Of a stretch of DNA of 64,000 bases, positions 52,255-60,532 are shown piece after piece; within the stretch, counting starts at the first letter, position 1; each line of letters begins with the position of its first letter. Origin of the DNA: Hydrogenobacter hydrogenophilus (GTDB taxonomy: Bacteria > Aquificota > Aquificia > Aquificales > Aquificaceae); the NCBI RefSeq assembly GCF_900215655.1, contig NZ_OBEN01000003.1:1-64000 (forward strand), given 5' to 3'. A program made the translations under genes and the position numbers. Below the pieces are notes generated by a model. That model worked only from the letters and a program-made list of their open reading frames with translations. It did not search any database and was not told the DNA's origin.

Positions 52255-52612
52255 TAAGTTAAGGAATATGATAGAAGAAATTATTGCTCAGCATGAGCTA
52301 TACCTCAAAAGGCTAAAATTTGCTATTCTTCATAGAAAAGAATTTCAACACAAAGACTGTGGGCGCAAAGGATTGGAGAATGCGTGCCATTTTGGAAAGA
52401 AGTTATACACGGAAATACTTCCTACACTCCAAGATGCATCTGATGAAGTAAAGAGAATAGTCATGGAAATAGAAGAGTTTCATTGTGAATTTCACGAAGT
52501 TTCAAAAACCATAAACCCCCTTAACCCTCTGCAGGAACAAGTAAATTCTATGAAAACAGTATCCCTCCGTCTTTATCAAAAATTGCTTCAACTCAAATCT
52601 CTTCTTAAATAA
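52238..52612 (+). CDS. Stand-alone CZB (chemoreceptor zinc-binding-like) domain protein
   Basis: A 124-residue soluble helical protein with the CZB ligand order His19, Cys50 (CHFGKKLY), His82 and His86 (FHCEFHEV), which in CZB domains bind zinc with a redox-sensitive Cys. CZB usually sits at the end of chemoreceptors or diguanylate cyclases; here it stands alone behind a probable NO cluster, so it may sense oxidant or NO, or deliver zinc (inference). An ATG at 52247 is an alternative start. Confidence 0.65.
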   Translation: MGNMNDKLRNMIEEIIAQHELYLKRLKFAILHRKEFQHKDCGRKGLENACHFGKKLYTEILPTLQDASDEVKRIVMEIEEFHCEFHEVSKTINPLNPLQEQVNSMKTVSLRLYQKLLQLKSLLK

Positions 52613-52619
52613 CCGCTTG

Positions 52620-53345
52620 TTAAAAAGAGAAGTCTTTACCCAAATACACCTCTCTTACTTCTCTCTGGTGAACTACCTGCTCAGGTGAGCCTTCTGCGAT
52701 TATCTTTCCTTCGGATATTATATAGACCTTATCCACTATCCTTATAGTCTCTCTTACATTGTGATCCGTTATAAGCACTCCTATGTTCTGGGATTTTAGG
52801 TTTATGATCATAAGCCTTATGTCTGCTACTAATATGGGATCTATTCCCGCAAAAGGCTCATCAAAAAGAATATACTTGGGTTTGGGTATGAGAGATCTGG
52901 CTATCTCAAGCCTCCTCTTTTGTCCGCCAGATATGTATTTTGTCTTTATGTCCTTTATCTCGTAGAGCCCAAAGTCCGTAAGAAGCTCCTCCGCTCTTGC
53001 CAGCCTCCGTGTCTTGCTATCCTCAAAAAACTCAAGGAATATGAGGAGGTTCTCCATTACCGTGAGGTCTTCAAAGAGGGTGTGCTCTTGAGGTAGAAAG
53101 GTTATTCCTTCCCTTGCCCTTCTATGTGCTGGCATGTGGGTTATGTCCTTTCCATCAAGGGATATGCTCCCTTCATCTACAGAAGTGAAACCCACAAGAC
53201 AGTTAAAGAGGGTGGTTTTTCCAGCTCCATTGGGTCCTAAAAGCCCTACAATTTGTCCTCTATCAACGCTAAGGTCTATTCCCTTCAGAACCTCTCTTCC
53301 TTTGTACTTTTTCCTCACGCCCTGAGCTATGAGCATGGGGATCAT
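52620..53345 (-). CDS. lptB: LPS export ABC transporter ATPase
   Basis: A 241-residue LptB with Walker A GPNGAGKTT, signature YISGGQKRRLEIARSL, Walker B YILFDEPFAGIDPI and switch His in LITDHNVRET, followed by the typical YIISEGKIIAEGSPEQVV. It powers extraction of lipopolysaccharide with LptFG, which are not here. It is convergent with the CZB gene and divergent from the TonB receptor gene. Confidence 0.95.
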   Translation of the reverse strand: MIPMLIAQGVRKKYKGREVLKGIDLSVDRGQIVGLLGPNGAGKTTLFNCLVGFTSVDEGSISLDGKDITHMPAHRRAREGITFLPQEHTLFEDLTVMENLLIFLEFFEDSKTRRLARAEELLTDFGLYEIKDIKTKYISGGQKRRLEIARSLIPKPKYILFDEPFAGIDPILVADIRLMIINLKSQNIGVLITDHNVRETIRIVDKVYIISEGKIIAEGSPEQVVHQREVREVYLGKDFSF

Positions 53346-53443
53346 TTTAAATCAGCTCCCATTTCAATTTTTGTATTATATTAACGAGAATATAACTTTA
53401 AATTTATGTTATTATTATTTTATAAAATATCAGAGGTTTAACA

Positions 53444-55540
53444 ATGAAAGAGCGCATGGTAGGGACGATGATACTAATGGTCTTGAGTGGTGCGCTGGCT
53501 AAGGAAGTACAGCTGGAAGAGGTTAGCGTTACCGCAACCAGGACCGAGAGGAAAACGGAAGAAGTGCCTGCAAGCGTGAGCGTGGTAGGTGAAGAAAAGC
53601 TCAAGCAGAAGCCTATGTTTAACCTTTACGACGCTCTACAGGGAATATCTGGAATTAACATCACATCAAGAAACCAAGGCTACGACACACGACTGATAAT
53701 AAGGGGTGCGGGTCTTAAAGCACCTTACGGTGTGAGGGAAATAATGGTGCTTTTAAACGGTGTACCCATCACAGACCCAGATAGCTTAACACGCCTTGAC
53801 TTTGTGGACACATCCCTCATTGAAAGGGTAGAAGTAGTCAAAGGTCCCAACTCCACCTTGTGGGGGGTGAACGCTTCTGGCGGTGTTATAAATGTTATAA
53901 CGCGCTCTCCTTTTGAAAGAAAGGGGGGTTTTATAAAGCTGAGTCTTGGGGATTACAACACTCAAAACCATAACCTTTACTACTCAACACCACTGGGTAA
54001 AGGCTTTTATATGGGCTTTAATGCGAGTAGGAGACAGACGGACAACTCATGGAGACCCCACAACAAGTTCTGGACTAACCAGATAACACTACAACCTTCT
54101 TATCTCTTTGAAGATGGTGGAACATGGGAAAACTATATAAGCTACACAAAGGCATGGCTTGAGCTTCCGGGCTCTCTTGTAGTAAACCCTTCTAAGGGTA
54201 TAGATCAGTGGTCAGAGTTTAAAAGTACTGGCACAGTGCCTCAGACGGCAGACCCTTGGAAGCACATGGGAAGGTACTCGGAGATATTCTTCTTAAGTTC
54301 CAAGCTTAACAAAAGCTTTGGAAACCTTGATCTTACACCCCTTTTTTATGTCAACCACTGGCAACACTACCACCCAGTGATCGGTAGGATAAACGACGCT
54401 AACACATGGATTTACGGATTTGACCTTCAGGCAAATTATAGACATAGTTTTGGTGTGCTCACCTCTGGCTTTACCTTAAGGCACGATAACCAGAACACTG
54501 ATTACTTCAAGTACAGAGATGTAAAAGTTGTCTCAGGTAGAATCGTTAGTACCCTTTCTGATAGAAAGGGAGACCTACTTGAAAAGCAAAACCAGAAAAC
54601 TACACTCGCAGGTGCGTTCCTCCAAGAATCCATTCAAAAAGATAGATGGATACTGGATATGGGCGTGAGAATTGACAAGGTGAAGTTTGATATATCAGGC
54701 TACAAGTGGGGAGACTACGACTTTGTGTCAGGGAACTACCGCATGTGTCCTTCTCGCACAATAGAAAACTGCTTTTCTTACTCAAGGGAAAAGACTTATA
54801 TTGCTTTTAGTCCAAAGATAGGTTTGGTATACAAGTTTACGCCTGTAATAAACATATATGGAGCTGTTGCAACAGGTGCTAATACACCTTCAAGCAGTGA
54901 GCTGTCTTCTAACCCAAACCTGAAGCTTGCAAAAGTTATTAACTATGAAGTAGGTCTCAAAGCAAGACATCATAGGTTTTCGTTGGATACTGCGCTTTAC
55001 CTTATGCGTGTGAAAGACGAGGTGGTAAGGGTAATACAGCCGGACGGATACACCCAATTTACCAATGCAGGAAAGACGGAGAAGAAAGGTTTTGAACTTT
55101 CAGGTTCTTATAGACTCTTTCAGGGTTTAGATGTTGGAGTTTCTTATGCCTATTCGGACTATAAGTTTAAAGAGTTCTCTGAGCTTGTTGGAGGGAAGAA
55201 TATTAGCAGGAACGGAAACAGACTTCCCTACATACCCATGCATCAATATTCACTGTTTGCAGTCTATTCTCACCCTTCGGGTTTTAGGGCAAGACTCCAG
55301 ACGGACACATGGGGTGAGTACTACATGGACAATGCCAATACGGAGAAGTACGGAGGATACCATTTTCTTACAAGCCTCAGCTTAGGATACGCTAAGAGGA
55401 ACTTTGATGTCAGCCTTATGGTTGATAATGTGTTTAACAAAAAGTACGCTGTTGAAGTTTCCAAAGACACATCTGGTGTTAAAAGGTACACACCTGGACC
55501 ACCAAGGACCTTTTTGGTGAGAGTTAGCTATAACTTTTGA
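53444..55540 (+). CDS. TonB-dependent outer-membrane receptor
   Basis: A 698-residue receptor. It has a signal peptide (GTMILMVLSGALA), a TonB box-like start (LEEVSVTATRTERK), plug domain (VSVVGEEKLKQKPM, RGAGLKAPYGVREIMVLLNG, ERVEVVKGPNSTLWG) and a C-terminal beta-barrel ending in Phe (FLVRVSYNF). Substrate is likely iron, copper or a metal chelate; a linked polyferredoxin and TonB follow. AGAGG 7 nt upstream of the ATG decides the start. The 98-nt gap to lptB is very AT-rich and holds the divergent promoters. Confidence 0.92.
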   Translation: MKERMVGTMILMVLSGALAKEVQLEEVSVTATRTERKTEEVPASVSVVGEEKLKQKPMFNLYDALQGISGINITSRNQGYDTRLIIRGAGLKAPYGVREIMVLLNGVPITDPDSLTRLDFVDTSLIERVEVVKGPNSTLWGVNASGGVINVITRSPFERKGGFIKLSLGDYNTQNHNLYYSTPLGKGFYMGFNASRRQTDNSWRPHNKFWTNQITLQPSYLFEDGGTWENYISYTKAWLELPGSLVVNPSKGIDQWSEFKSTGTVPQTADPWKHMGRYSEIFFLSSKLNKSFGNLDLTPLFYVNHWQHYHPVIGRINDANTWIYGFDLQANYRHSFGVLTSGFTLRHDNQNTDYFKYRDVKVVSGRIVSTLSDRKGDLLEKQNQKTTLAGAFLQESIQKDRWILDMGVRIDKVKFDISGYKWGDYDFVSGNYRMCPSRTIENCFSYSREKTYIAFSPKIGLVYKFTPVINIYGAVATGANTPSSSELSSNPNLKLAKVINYEVGLKARHHRFSLDTALYLMRVKDEVVRVIQPDGYTQFTNAGKTEKKGFELSGSYRLFQGLDVGVSYAYSDYKFKEFSELVGGKNISRNGNRLPYIPMHQYSLFAVYSHPSGFRARLQTDTWGEYYMDNANTEKYGGYHFLTSLSLGYAKRNFDVSLMVDNVFNKKYAVEVSKDTSGVKRYTPGPPRTFLVRVSYNF

Positions 55541-55551
55541 GGAGGTTTATC

Positions 55552-56961
55552 ATGCATGTAGAGAAGGTTCATTTCATAGCAAAAAGGGATAGGAGGGATA
55601 TATTTAACTTCCCACTGCTTGGCTTCCTTTTTAAAAATAGGTATATGCTTATGTTTTACAGATTACTTACCCTTTTTTTACTATTCTATGCCATAATATA
55701 CGGTCTTATAAAACCAAACAAGGAAAATATATTCACTACAGCACTCTTTTGGTCACTCTTTTGGCCCTTTTTTATGGTCATAACCCTTCCCACCCTTGGA
55801 AATGTTTTCTGTATGGTGTGTCCACATGGCTTTGTAGGTAAATACATTACTAAGTTTGGCTTAAAGCTCAGACCTCCCAGATGGATTGCCAATCCTTACA
55901 TAGGGCTTATTTTCTCTAACATAACAGCTTACTGGTTTGTGCTTTACACATTCCCCAACTTTCTGAGAAGTCCCCTTAATACAGCTCTTTTCTTCCTATT
56001 CTTTACCCTTCTTTCCTTTGCTTTCTTTTTCCTTTTTAGAGGCATGGCTTACTGCAAGTATGTATGTCCCATAGGTTCGGTAAATTCTGCCTTTTCAAGG
56101 ACTTCTTTTACTTGGCTTTCCACTTATCAGGAAGAGTGTAAAGAGTGTAAAAAACCCGAATGCGCCCTTGCCTGTCCTTACGAGTTAAACCCTTCAAAGT
56201 TTGACCATAAGAACTCCATGTTTAACTGTACCTTGTGTATGGAGTGTGCTCATGTATGTGATGCTGTAAAGTTTGAGATAAGAAAGTGGGGAAGCTCCCT
56301 TTATAAGGAAATTAAAAATCCCAAACTCATAGAGGTTATGGTTTACCTGCTTCTTGTTGCGGTTATAACTTTCACCATGCGTTTCCATCACGGACTTTCA
56401 AGAAGTGGGCTTTCGGAATATATGCCTTGGGTAATTTTGGGTAAGTACATCCAAAATGCGTTTGGACTTCCCAAGTGGGTTGACATGACAGGTTTTGTTG
56501 CCATGCTTATGGCTCTTGTCTTGGTCTTCTCTACTGTTTATGTAAGCTTTAAGTTGGTAGAGAAGATTTCAAGGAAGGGATTTAAGGAAAACCTTCTAAT
56601 ACTTGGCTGCGCTTTTGCTCCTCTTATGATAGTAGGTGGGCTGTCGCATGCTCTTGAGTTTTTCTTCATTGATTACTATCACCACATAGTAAACGGCTTT
56701 TCCCAAGCTTTTGGGCTTGGTGTTAGTGTAGAACCTCTCGCAAGAAGAGGAGAAGCTTGGCTTAATGTTTTCAAAGTGTTTCCCTTTATAGCGGGTCTTT
56801 GGAGTCTTCACATTCTTTGGCATAGGGTGAAGTTGCTGACAGATAAAAATAGGCTTTTAGTGTTTATGGCTGCCTCAGCTTTGCCTATAATATACCTTTT
56901 AGTGAGTGTCTTTCAGATTTGGGTGATGATGAACTTCCCACCATCCCACCATCATCACTGA
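55552..56961 (+). CDS. NapH/NosR-C-terminal-like membrane polyferredoxin
   Basis: A 469-residue membrane protein with ~10 helices, CMVCPHGFVGKY and CKYVCPIGSVNSAF motifs typical of NapH/NosR/CcoG families, then two soluble cluster motifs CKECKKPECALACP and CTLCMECAHVCD. It ends in a His-rich tail (PPSHHHH). It probably moves electrons from quinol across the membrane. Its place between a TonB receptor and TonB suggests reductive metal uptake or a periplasmic metalloenzyme electron supply (inference). ATG 55552 has GGAGG 6 nt upstream. Confidence 0.85.
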   Translation: MHVEKVHFIAKRDRRDIFNFPLLGFLFKNRYMLMFYRLLTLFLLFYAIIYGLIKPNKENIFTTALFWSLFWPFFMVITLPTLGNVFCMVCPHGFVGKYITKFGLKLRPPRWIANPYIGLIFSNITAYWFVLYTFPNFLRSPLNTALFFLFFTLLSFAFFFLFRGMAYCKYVCPIGSVNSAFSRTSFTWLSTYQEECKECKKPECALACPYELNPSKFDHKNSMFNCTLCMECAHVCDAVKFEIRKWGSSLYKEIKNPKLIEVMVYLLLVAVITFTMRFHHGLSRSGLSEYMPWVILGKYIQNAFGLPKWVDMTGFVAMLMALVLVFSTVYVSFKLVEKISRKGFKENLLILGCAFAPLMIVGGLSHALEFFFIDYYHHIVNGFSQAFGLGVSVEPLARRGEAWLNVFKVFPFIAGLWSLHILWHRVKLLTDKNRLLVFMAASALPIIYLLVSVFQIWVMMNFPPSHHHH

Positions 56962-56970
56962 GGTAAAAGT

Positions 56971-57699
56971 ATGCAAGTGAGCGTAAAGGCTTATATAGTA
57001 TCTCTCTTACTGCACCTTCTTTTTTTCCTTATGTACCCTCTTGTCCTTACCCCCCTTTACAAGAATTCTGAGCTTCTCAAAAGCCCTAAAGTGGTGGAGA
57101 TAGACCTAACTCTTGAATATGAAAAAGAATTAGAAAGGAAAGAACCTCCACATCTTACTGGAGAAAAAAGAGAAAAACGCCAGGAAGTAGTCCATAAACA
57201 AAGAACACAAGCCATTCAAAGCACATCCCAGGTCCATGAAGCTCCTATGCGGTCAGCTCAAGAACAGAATCAAGTTATTCCTACAACAAACATCTCACAG
57301 GGAAAGGATCAAAGAGGAGGCACAGACTCGCACACAGAAGGCTCTCAACCATCAAACAAAAAGGCAGAAGCAGGATCAGGCGGTGGGGACACTTCTTCAA
57401 CATCTAATGTTCAGAAGGAGCTTTTTCTTAAGGAAAAACTATCGGTTATATCCTCTTTGGTACAGAAGAGCATAACATACCCTTTGCTTGCTCGCAAGAT
57501 GGGCTGGGAAGGAAGAGTGGTGGTGTGCTTTAGGCTAACACCTGATGGAAGACTTGAGGACCTTCATGTGCTTGAAAGCTCGGGTTATGAGATTCTTGAT
57601 AGGAGCGCTCTTGAAGCGGTAAGCAGAAGCGCTCACCTTTTCCCAAAACCACCTGTGGAGGTCCTGATAAAACTTCCCGTAAACTTCAGACTAGAATGA
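56971..57699 (+). CDS. tonB: TonB energy-transducing protein
   Basis: A 242-residue protein with one N-terminal membrane helix (YIVSLLLHLLFFLMYPLVL), a long charged, Ser/Gln/Gly-rich periplasmic spacer that lacks the usual Pro-rich stretch, and a C-terminal TonB fold (SITYPLLARKMGWEGRVVV, LHVLESSGYEILDRSALEAV). It couples the ExbBD motor to the receptor two genes upstream. It ends 20 nt before the CRISPR array. Confidence 0.9.
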   Translation: MQVSVKAYIVSLLLHLLFFLMYPLVLTPLYKNSELLKSPKVVEIDLTLEYEKELERKEPPHLTGEKREKRQEVVHKQRTQAIQSTSQVHEAPMRSAQEQNQVIPTTNISQGKDQRGGTDSHTEGSQPSNKKAEAGSGGGDTSSTSNVQKELFLKEKLSVISSLVQKSITYPLLARKMGWEGRVVVCFRLTPDGRLEDLHVLESSGYEILDRSALEAVSRSAHLFPKPPVEVLIKLPVNFRLE

Positions 57700-57719
57700 T
57701 GAATTATAATTATCCTCTT

Positions 57720-59153
57720 CTTTCAACTCCCCACGGAAGATTAGAAACCTTCAAATGCGTATAGTTCTTTGCTCATTATCAAACATCACTTTCAACTCCA
57801 CACGGTAGATTAGAAACCCACTTGCCCTCCGAAGCATTGTAATAACCTTTTGCAACACTTTCAACTCCACACGGTAGATTAGAAACGTGCGTAGCCTTCT
57901 CTCTGCCATTTCCTTACTCCCCTTCTTTCAACTCCACACGGTAGATTAGAAACGAGGATAATTAATTTCATGAGAGCAGAAGCAAAAGACTTTCAACTCC
58001 ACACGGTAGATTAGAAACGGAGAAGAAGAGTTTAGAGGCACTATATCCTATGAGACTTTCAACTCCACACGGTACATTAGAAACTCTTGCTTTTTCCTTA
58101 CCTCCATGTAAAGAATATCCTCCTTTCAACTCCACACGGTACATTAGAAACTAAAGCAGAAAAGGTAAGAGAGGAGCTACTGAAAAAAGCTTTCAACTCC
58201 ACACGGTACATTAGAAACAACTCATACGATAGCAGGTATATAGGACTAATTCCAACTTTCAACTCCACACGGTACATTAGAAACTAAGCCTCGGGAGGCA
58301 TTTATTTTTGTTTGGTCCAGCCTTTCAACTCCACACGGTACATTAGAAACATATGAGCTTTGCCCTGCCCTTCTCAAGCTTATAGACTTTCAACTCCACA
58401 CGGTACATTAGAAACATATAACAGGTCTAATGGCTTGCAGTAAAGCTTTTCTTCACTTTCAACTCCACACGGTACATTAGAAACTGAGGTAAAGGAGCGT
58501 TTTAAGGGGGCATTAAGCAGGTTTCTCTTTCAACTCCACACGGTACATTAGAAACCCGCTGGAGGTAAGCTATGAAGAAGATGGTATCAGACCTTTCAAC
58601 TCCACACGGTACATTAGAAACTCCTACTTCTGAAGAAGACATTGAGAGGACTGTAAGCTTTCAACTCCACACGGTACATTAGAAACGAGAGTACTTTTTT
58701 GAGAAAGATGCGTAAGCTTGGCCTTTCAACTCCACACGGTACATTAGAAACATATAACAGGTCTAATGGCTTGCAGTAAAGCTTTTCTTCACTTTCAACT
58801 CCACACGGTACATTAGAAACGCACACTTTAAGCTTATAAAAGTGCCTTCTTAATAGCTTTCAACTCCACACGGTACATTAGAAACAGTGAAAGAAGTTTC
58901 TATTTTAAAAACATCTTACAACTTTCAACTCCACACGGTACATTAGAAACCTTAAGTCCATAATGACCATCTACAATGTTTTTCCCATAAAGATCTTTCA
59001 ACTCCACACGGTACATTAGAAACGGTGATAAAAAACGGTGCTCCTGCTCAACAGCTAACCTTTCAACTCCACACGGTACATTAGAAACGTATCCCATGCC
59101 TGTCTGCATGGGGGCAAAGGATCACTTTCAACTCCACACGGTACATTAGAAAC
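57720..59153 (-). CRISPR. CRISPR array, 22 repeats and 21 spacers, no cas genes in window
   Basis: A 29-nt repeat (plus strand starts CTTTCAACTCCACACGG and ends ATTAGAAAC) recurs 22 times with spacers of 36-44 nt. The first copy (57720-57748) is degenerate, copies 2-5 read GGTAGATT and copies 6-22 read GGTACATT. A degenerate end repeat marks the leader-distal side, so the array runs leftward (minus strand); crRNA repeats then begin GTTTCTAAT and end GTTGAAAG, the usual form for type I-B/III arrays. Spacers at 58416-58455 and 58752-58791 are identical. The spacer at 58285-58321 contains a terminator-like GCCTC/GAGGC hairpin plus T-rich run. The effector must lie elsewhere. Confidence 0.97.
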
Positions 59154-59210
59154 CCCAAAAGGGTATTTTAGAAAAACATTATACATCAACACTTTGCTAA
59201 AAGGGGTACC
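59154..59210 (-). promoter_or_regulatory. CRISPR leader with promoter
   Basis: AT-rich sequence next to the youngest repeat. On the minus strand TATAAT (59183-59178) is a perfect -10, giving a start ~17-20 nt before the first repeat; the -35 is weak. A KpnI-type palindrome GGGTACCC and facing TTTTAG/CTAAAA segments lie in the same stretch. The rest of the leader runs to ~59300. Confidence 0.6.
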
Positions 59211-59310
59211 CTCTTCAAATGAAGTTAATTTTCGGAAATCTTCAGTTCCTAAAAATGGGCTGAAAAATTACCATTCCTAACTATTGAAACTCAATTATTC
59301 CAGAAGTGCC

Positions 59311-59346
59311 TCATCAAAACATCAAAATGCCAAAATGTTTTGATGA
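59311..59346. repeat. 12-bp perfect inverted repeat upstream of the CRISPR leader
   Basis: Arms TCATCAAAACAT and ATGTTTTGATGA flank a 12-nt centre. It lies ~160 bp beyond the leader-proximal repeat in the 338-bp stretch without genes between the array and infC. It could bind a dimeric regulator or an integration-host-like factor. It is not followed by a T-run. Confidence 0.6.
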
Positions 59347-59398
59347 AGGTATTAAAGCTATATCACCCCCTCTTATCTTACAAACACAAACCCTATTC

Positions 59399-59452
59399 AA
59401 CTGCCAAGATAACAAGGGTCAGTTTTCTGACCCTCAGTAAAACTTGGTAGTT
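59399..59452. other. Composite two-stage hairpin element, possible small RNA or structured leader part
   Basis: Outer arms AACTGCCAAG/CTTGGTAGTT (10 bp, one G-U/mismatch) enclose an inner perfect 8-bp stem AGGGTCAG/CTGACCCT with a TTTT loop (59415-59434). Together they form a 54-nt folded unit between infC and the CRISPR leader. No coding frame is visible. Neither strand shows a strong following T-run. Confidence 0.5.
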
Positions 59453-59472
59453 AATTTTAATGCATGTAATAA

Positions 59473-59501
59473 GAAAAATCAAGAGGACAAATCACCTCTT
59501 C
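59473..59501 (-). terminator. Rho-independent terminator of the infC operon
   Basis: On the minus strand AAGAGG, an 8-nt loop and CCTCTT are followed by GATTTTTC. The stem starts within the last codons of infC, and its loop contains the TGA stop. Confidence 0.75.
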
Positions 59502-60007
59502 TTAGGTATCAAGGAAAACATCAAGAAAGCTCCTTCTTTCTTTGGTTCTGATTCTATCTGTCCTATATCTGATAGGTCTTCCAAGATCCTCTGCACTAGT
59601 CTGTCTCCTAATTCGGGGTGTATGTTTTCCCTTCCTCTGAACTTTATCCTAACCCTTACCTTATCTCCATCTTCCAAGAACTCCCTCATGTGCTTGAGCT
59701 TTACTTTAAGATCGTGTTCGTCTATTCTTGTGGATAACTGAATGTCTTTTACTTCAATGGCGTGTTCTCTTTGTTTCTTTTTTGCGGTTTTTTCTTTCTT
59801 TTTCTGTTCGTATATGAACTTTCCGTAATCAAGTATTTTGCAAACGGGTGGGTTTGCCTGTGGTGCTATCTCCACAAGGTCTAAACCTTTCTCTTCTGCT
59901 ATTCTTAGTGCTTCTTCAAGGGGCACTATGCCTACCTGTTTGCCTGTCTCGTCAATAAGCCTAACTTCTTTTGCTCTTATCTGCCTGTTTATTCTGTAGT
60001 TTTGCAT
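59492..60007 (-). CDS. infC: Translation initiation factor IF-3
   Basis: A 171-residue IF-3: N-domain with MQNYRINRQIRAKEVRLI and QANPPVCKILDYGKF, then the C-domain with DIQLSTRIDEHDLKVKLKH, KVRVRIKFRGREN and PKKEGAFLMFSLIP. Of three tandem possible starts (GTG 60013, ATG 60010, ATG 60007), 60007 is preferred because GGAGG at 60013-60017 lies 5 nt upstream. rpmI and rplT, its usual partners, are absent; it ends the aconitase-mdh-fumarase operon. No rare ATT start is seen. Confidence 0.96.
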   Translation of the reverse strand: MQNYRINRQIRAKEVRLIDETGKQVGIVPLEEALRIAEEKGLDLVEIAPQANPPVCKILDYGKFIYEQKKKEKTAKKKQREHAIEVKDIQLSTRIDEHDLKVKLKHMREFLEDGDKVRVRIKFRGRENIHPELGDRLVQRILEDLSDIGQIESEPKKEGAFLMFSLIPKKR

Positions 60008-60035
60008 CATCACCTCCGGATTTTTTTAGATAAAA

Positions 60036-60431
60036 TCATGACTTTACGAATACATAAAGGGATAAAAGGAAATTTATAAAAAGCAGTAAAGTAGAAATCA
60101 TAGAAACCTTTCTAAAAAACCTTCTTTTAGGATGGTCAAAGGGAAACAGGTCTATATCACCTAAGGACTTTTTTAGTTTTTTCAGATAGTAAGAGGTTAT
60201 TATGTTAGCCCCCAACCCACTCATGAGAAGTAAAGCGTAAAGCTTATTCGCATCAAGAATAAAATAAGACAGTAATAACAAAAATGCAAGAGGATAAAAG
60301 CGCCAAAGTATCCTTCCGTAAAATCTACCTGCAAGGTTCTTGTTTTGTTTTTCTCTAAGGAGCGCAGGTGCTACAACGAACACCAACAGAAATAACGAGC
60401 CTGCATAAAGGGTAAGGAACAGATGACTCAT
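60036..60431 (-). CDS. Small membrane protein (DUF4149/TMEM205-like)
   Basis: A 131-residue protein with four hydrophobic helices; the first has the LTLYAGSLFLLVFVVAPALL pattern of DUF4149 proteins, followed by GRFYGRILWRFYPLAF. Function of the family is not established. Its ATG overlaps the stop of the 34-residue gene (ATGA), placing it in the rTCA-infC operon. Confidence 0.7.
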   Translation of the reverse strand: MSHLFLTLYAGSLFLLVFVVAPALLREKQNKNLAGRFYGRILWRFYPLAFLLLLSYFILDANKLYALLLMSGLGANIITSYYLKKLKKSLGDIDLFPFDHPKRRFFRKVSMISTLLLFINFLLSLYVFVKS

Positions 60432-60532
60432 AAGGTTTTGGTTTTTACCTTTCTTAAGATTCTAAAAGCTAATCCTGACAAGAAAAGTAGGGTTATAAAT
60501 CCTACCAGAGCCAAAAAAAGTATGTACTTCAA
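60428..60532 (-). CDS. 34-residue single-helix membrane protein
   Basis: Short frame in the fumarase-DUF4149 gap: MKYILFLALVGFITLLFLSG followed by LAFRILRKVKTKTL. It has one membrane helix and a basic tail. It starts with TTG overlapping the fumarase stop (TTGA) and its TGA overlaps the next ATG (ATGA). AGAGG lies 7 nt before the TTG. Coupling at both ends and the coding-like hydrophobic pattern support a real gene. It may help anchor or assemble its neighbours; function is unknown. Confidence 0.6.
   Translation of the reverse strand: MKYILFLALVGFITLLFLSGLAFRILRKVKTKTL

Noticed and set aside
53346-53443. Fur box before the TonB receptor
   Set aside because: The region is AT-rich with ATTTTATAAAAT, but no convincing 19-bp Fur match; the palindrome may be just a promoter.
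58614-59109. Minus-strand ORFs inside the CRISPR array with repeating VSNVPCGVE
   Set aside because: They are translations of the CRISPR repeats and differ with each spacer length.
59415-59434. Inner hairpin as a terminator of infC or of the CRISPR transcript
   Set aside because: No T-run follows on either strand, and infC has a better terminator at 59473-59501.
59154-59491. cas gene or other protein gene in the 338-bp gap
   Set aside because: No open frame with coding character; only leader, inverted repeat, composite hairpin and terminator.
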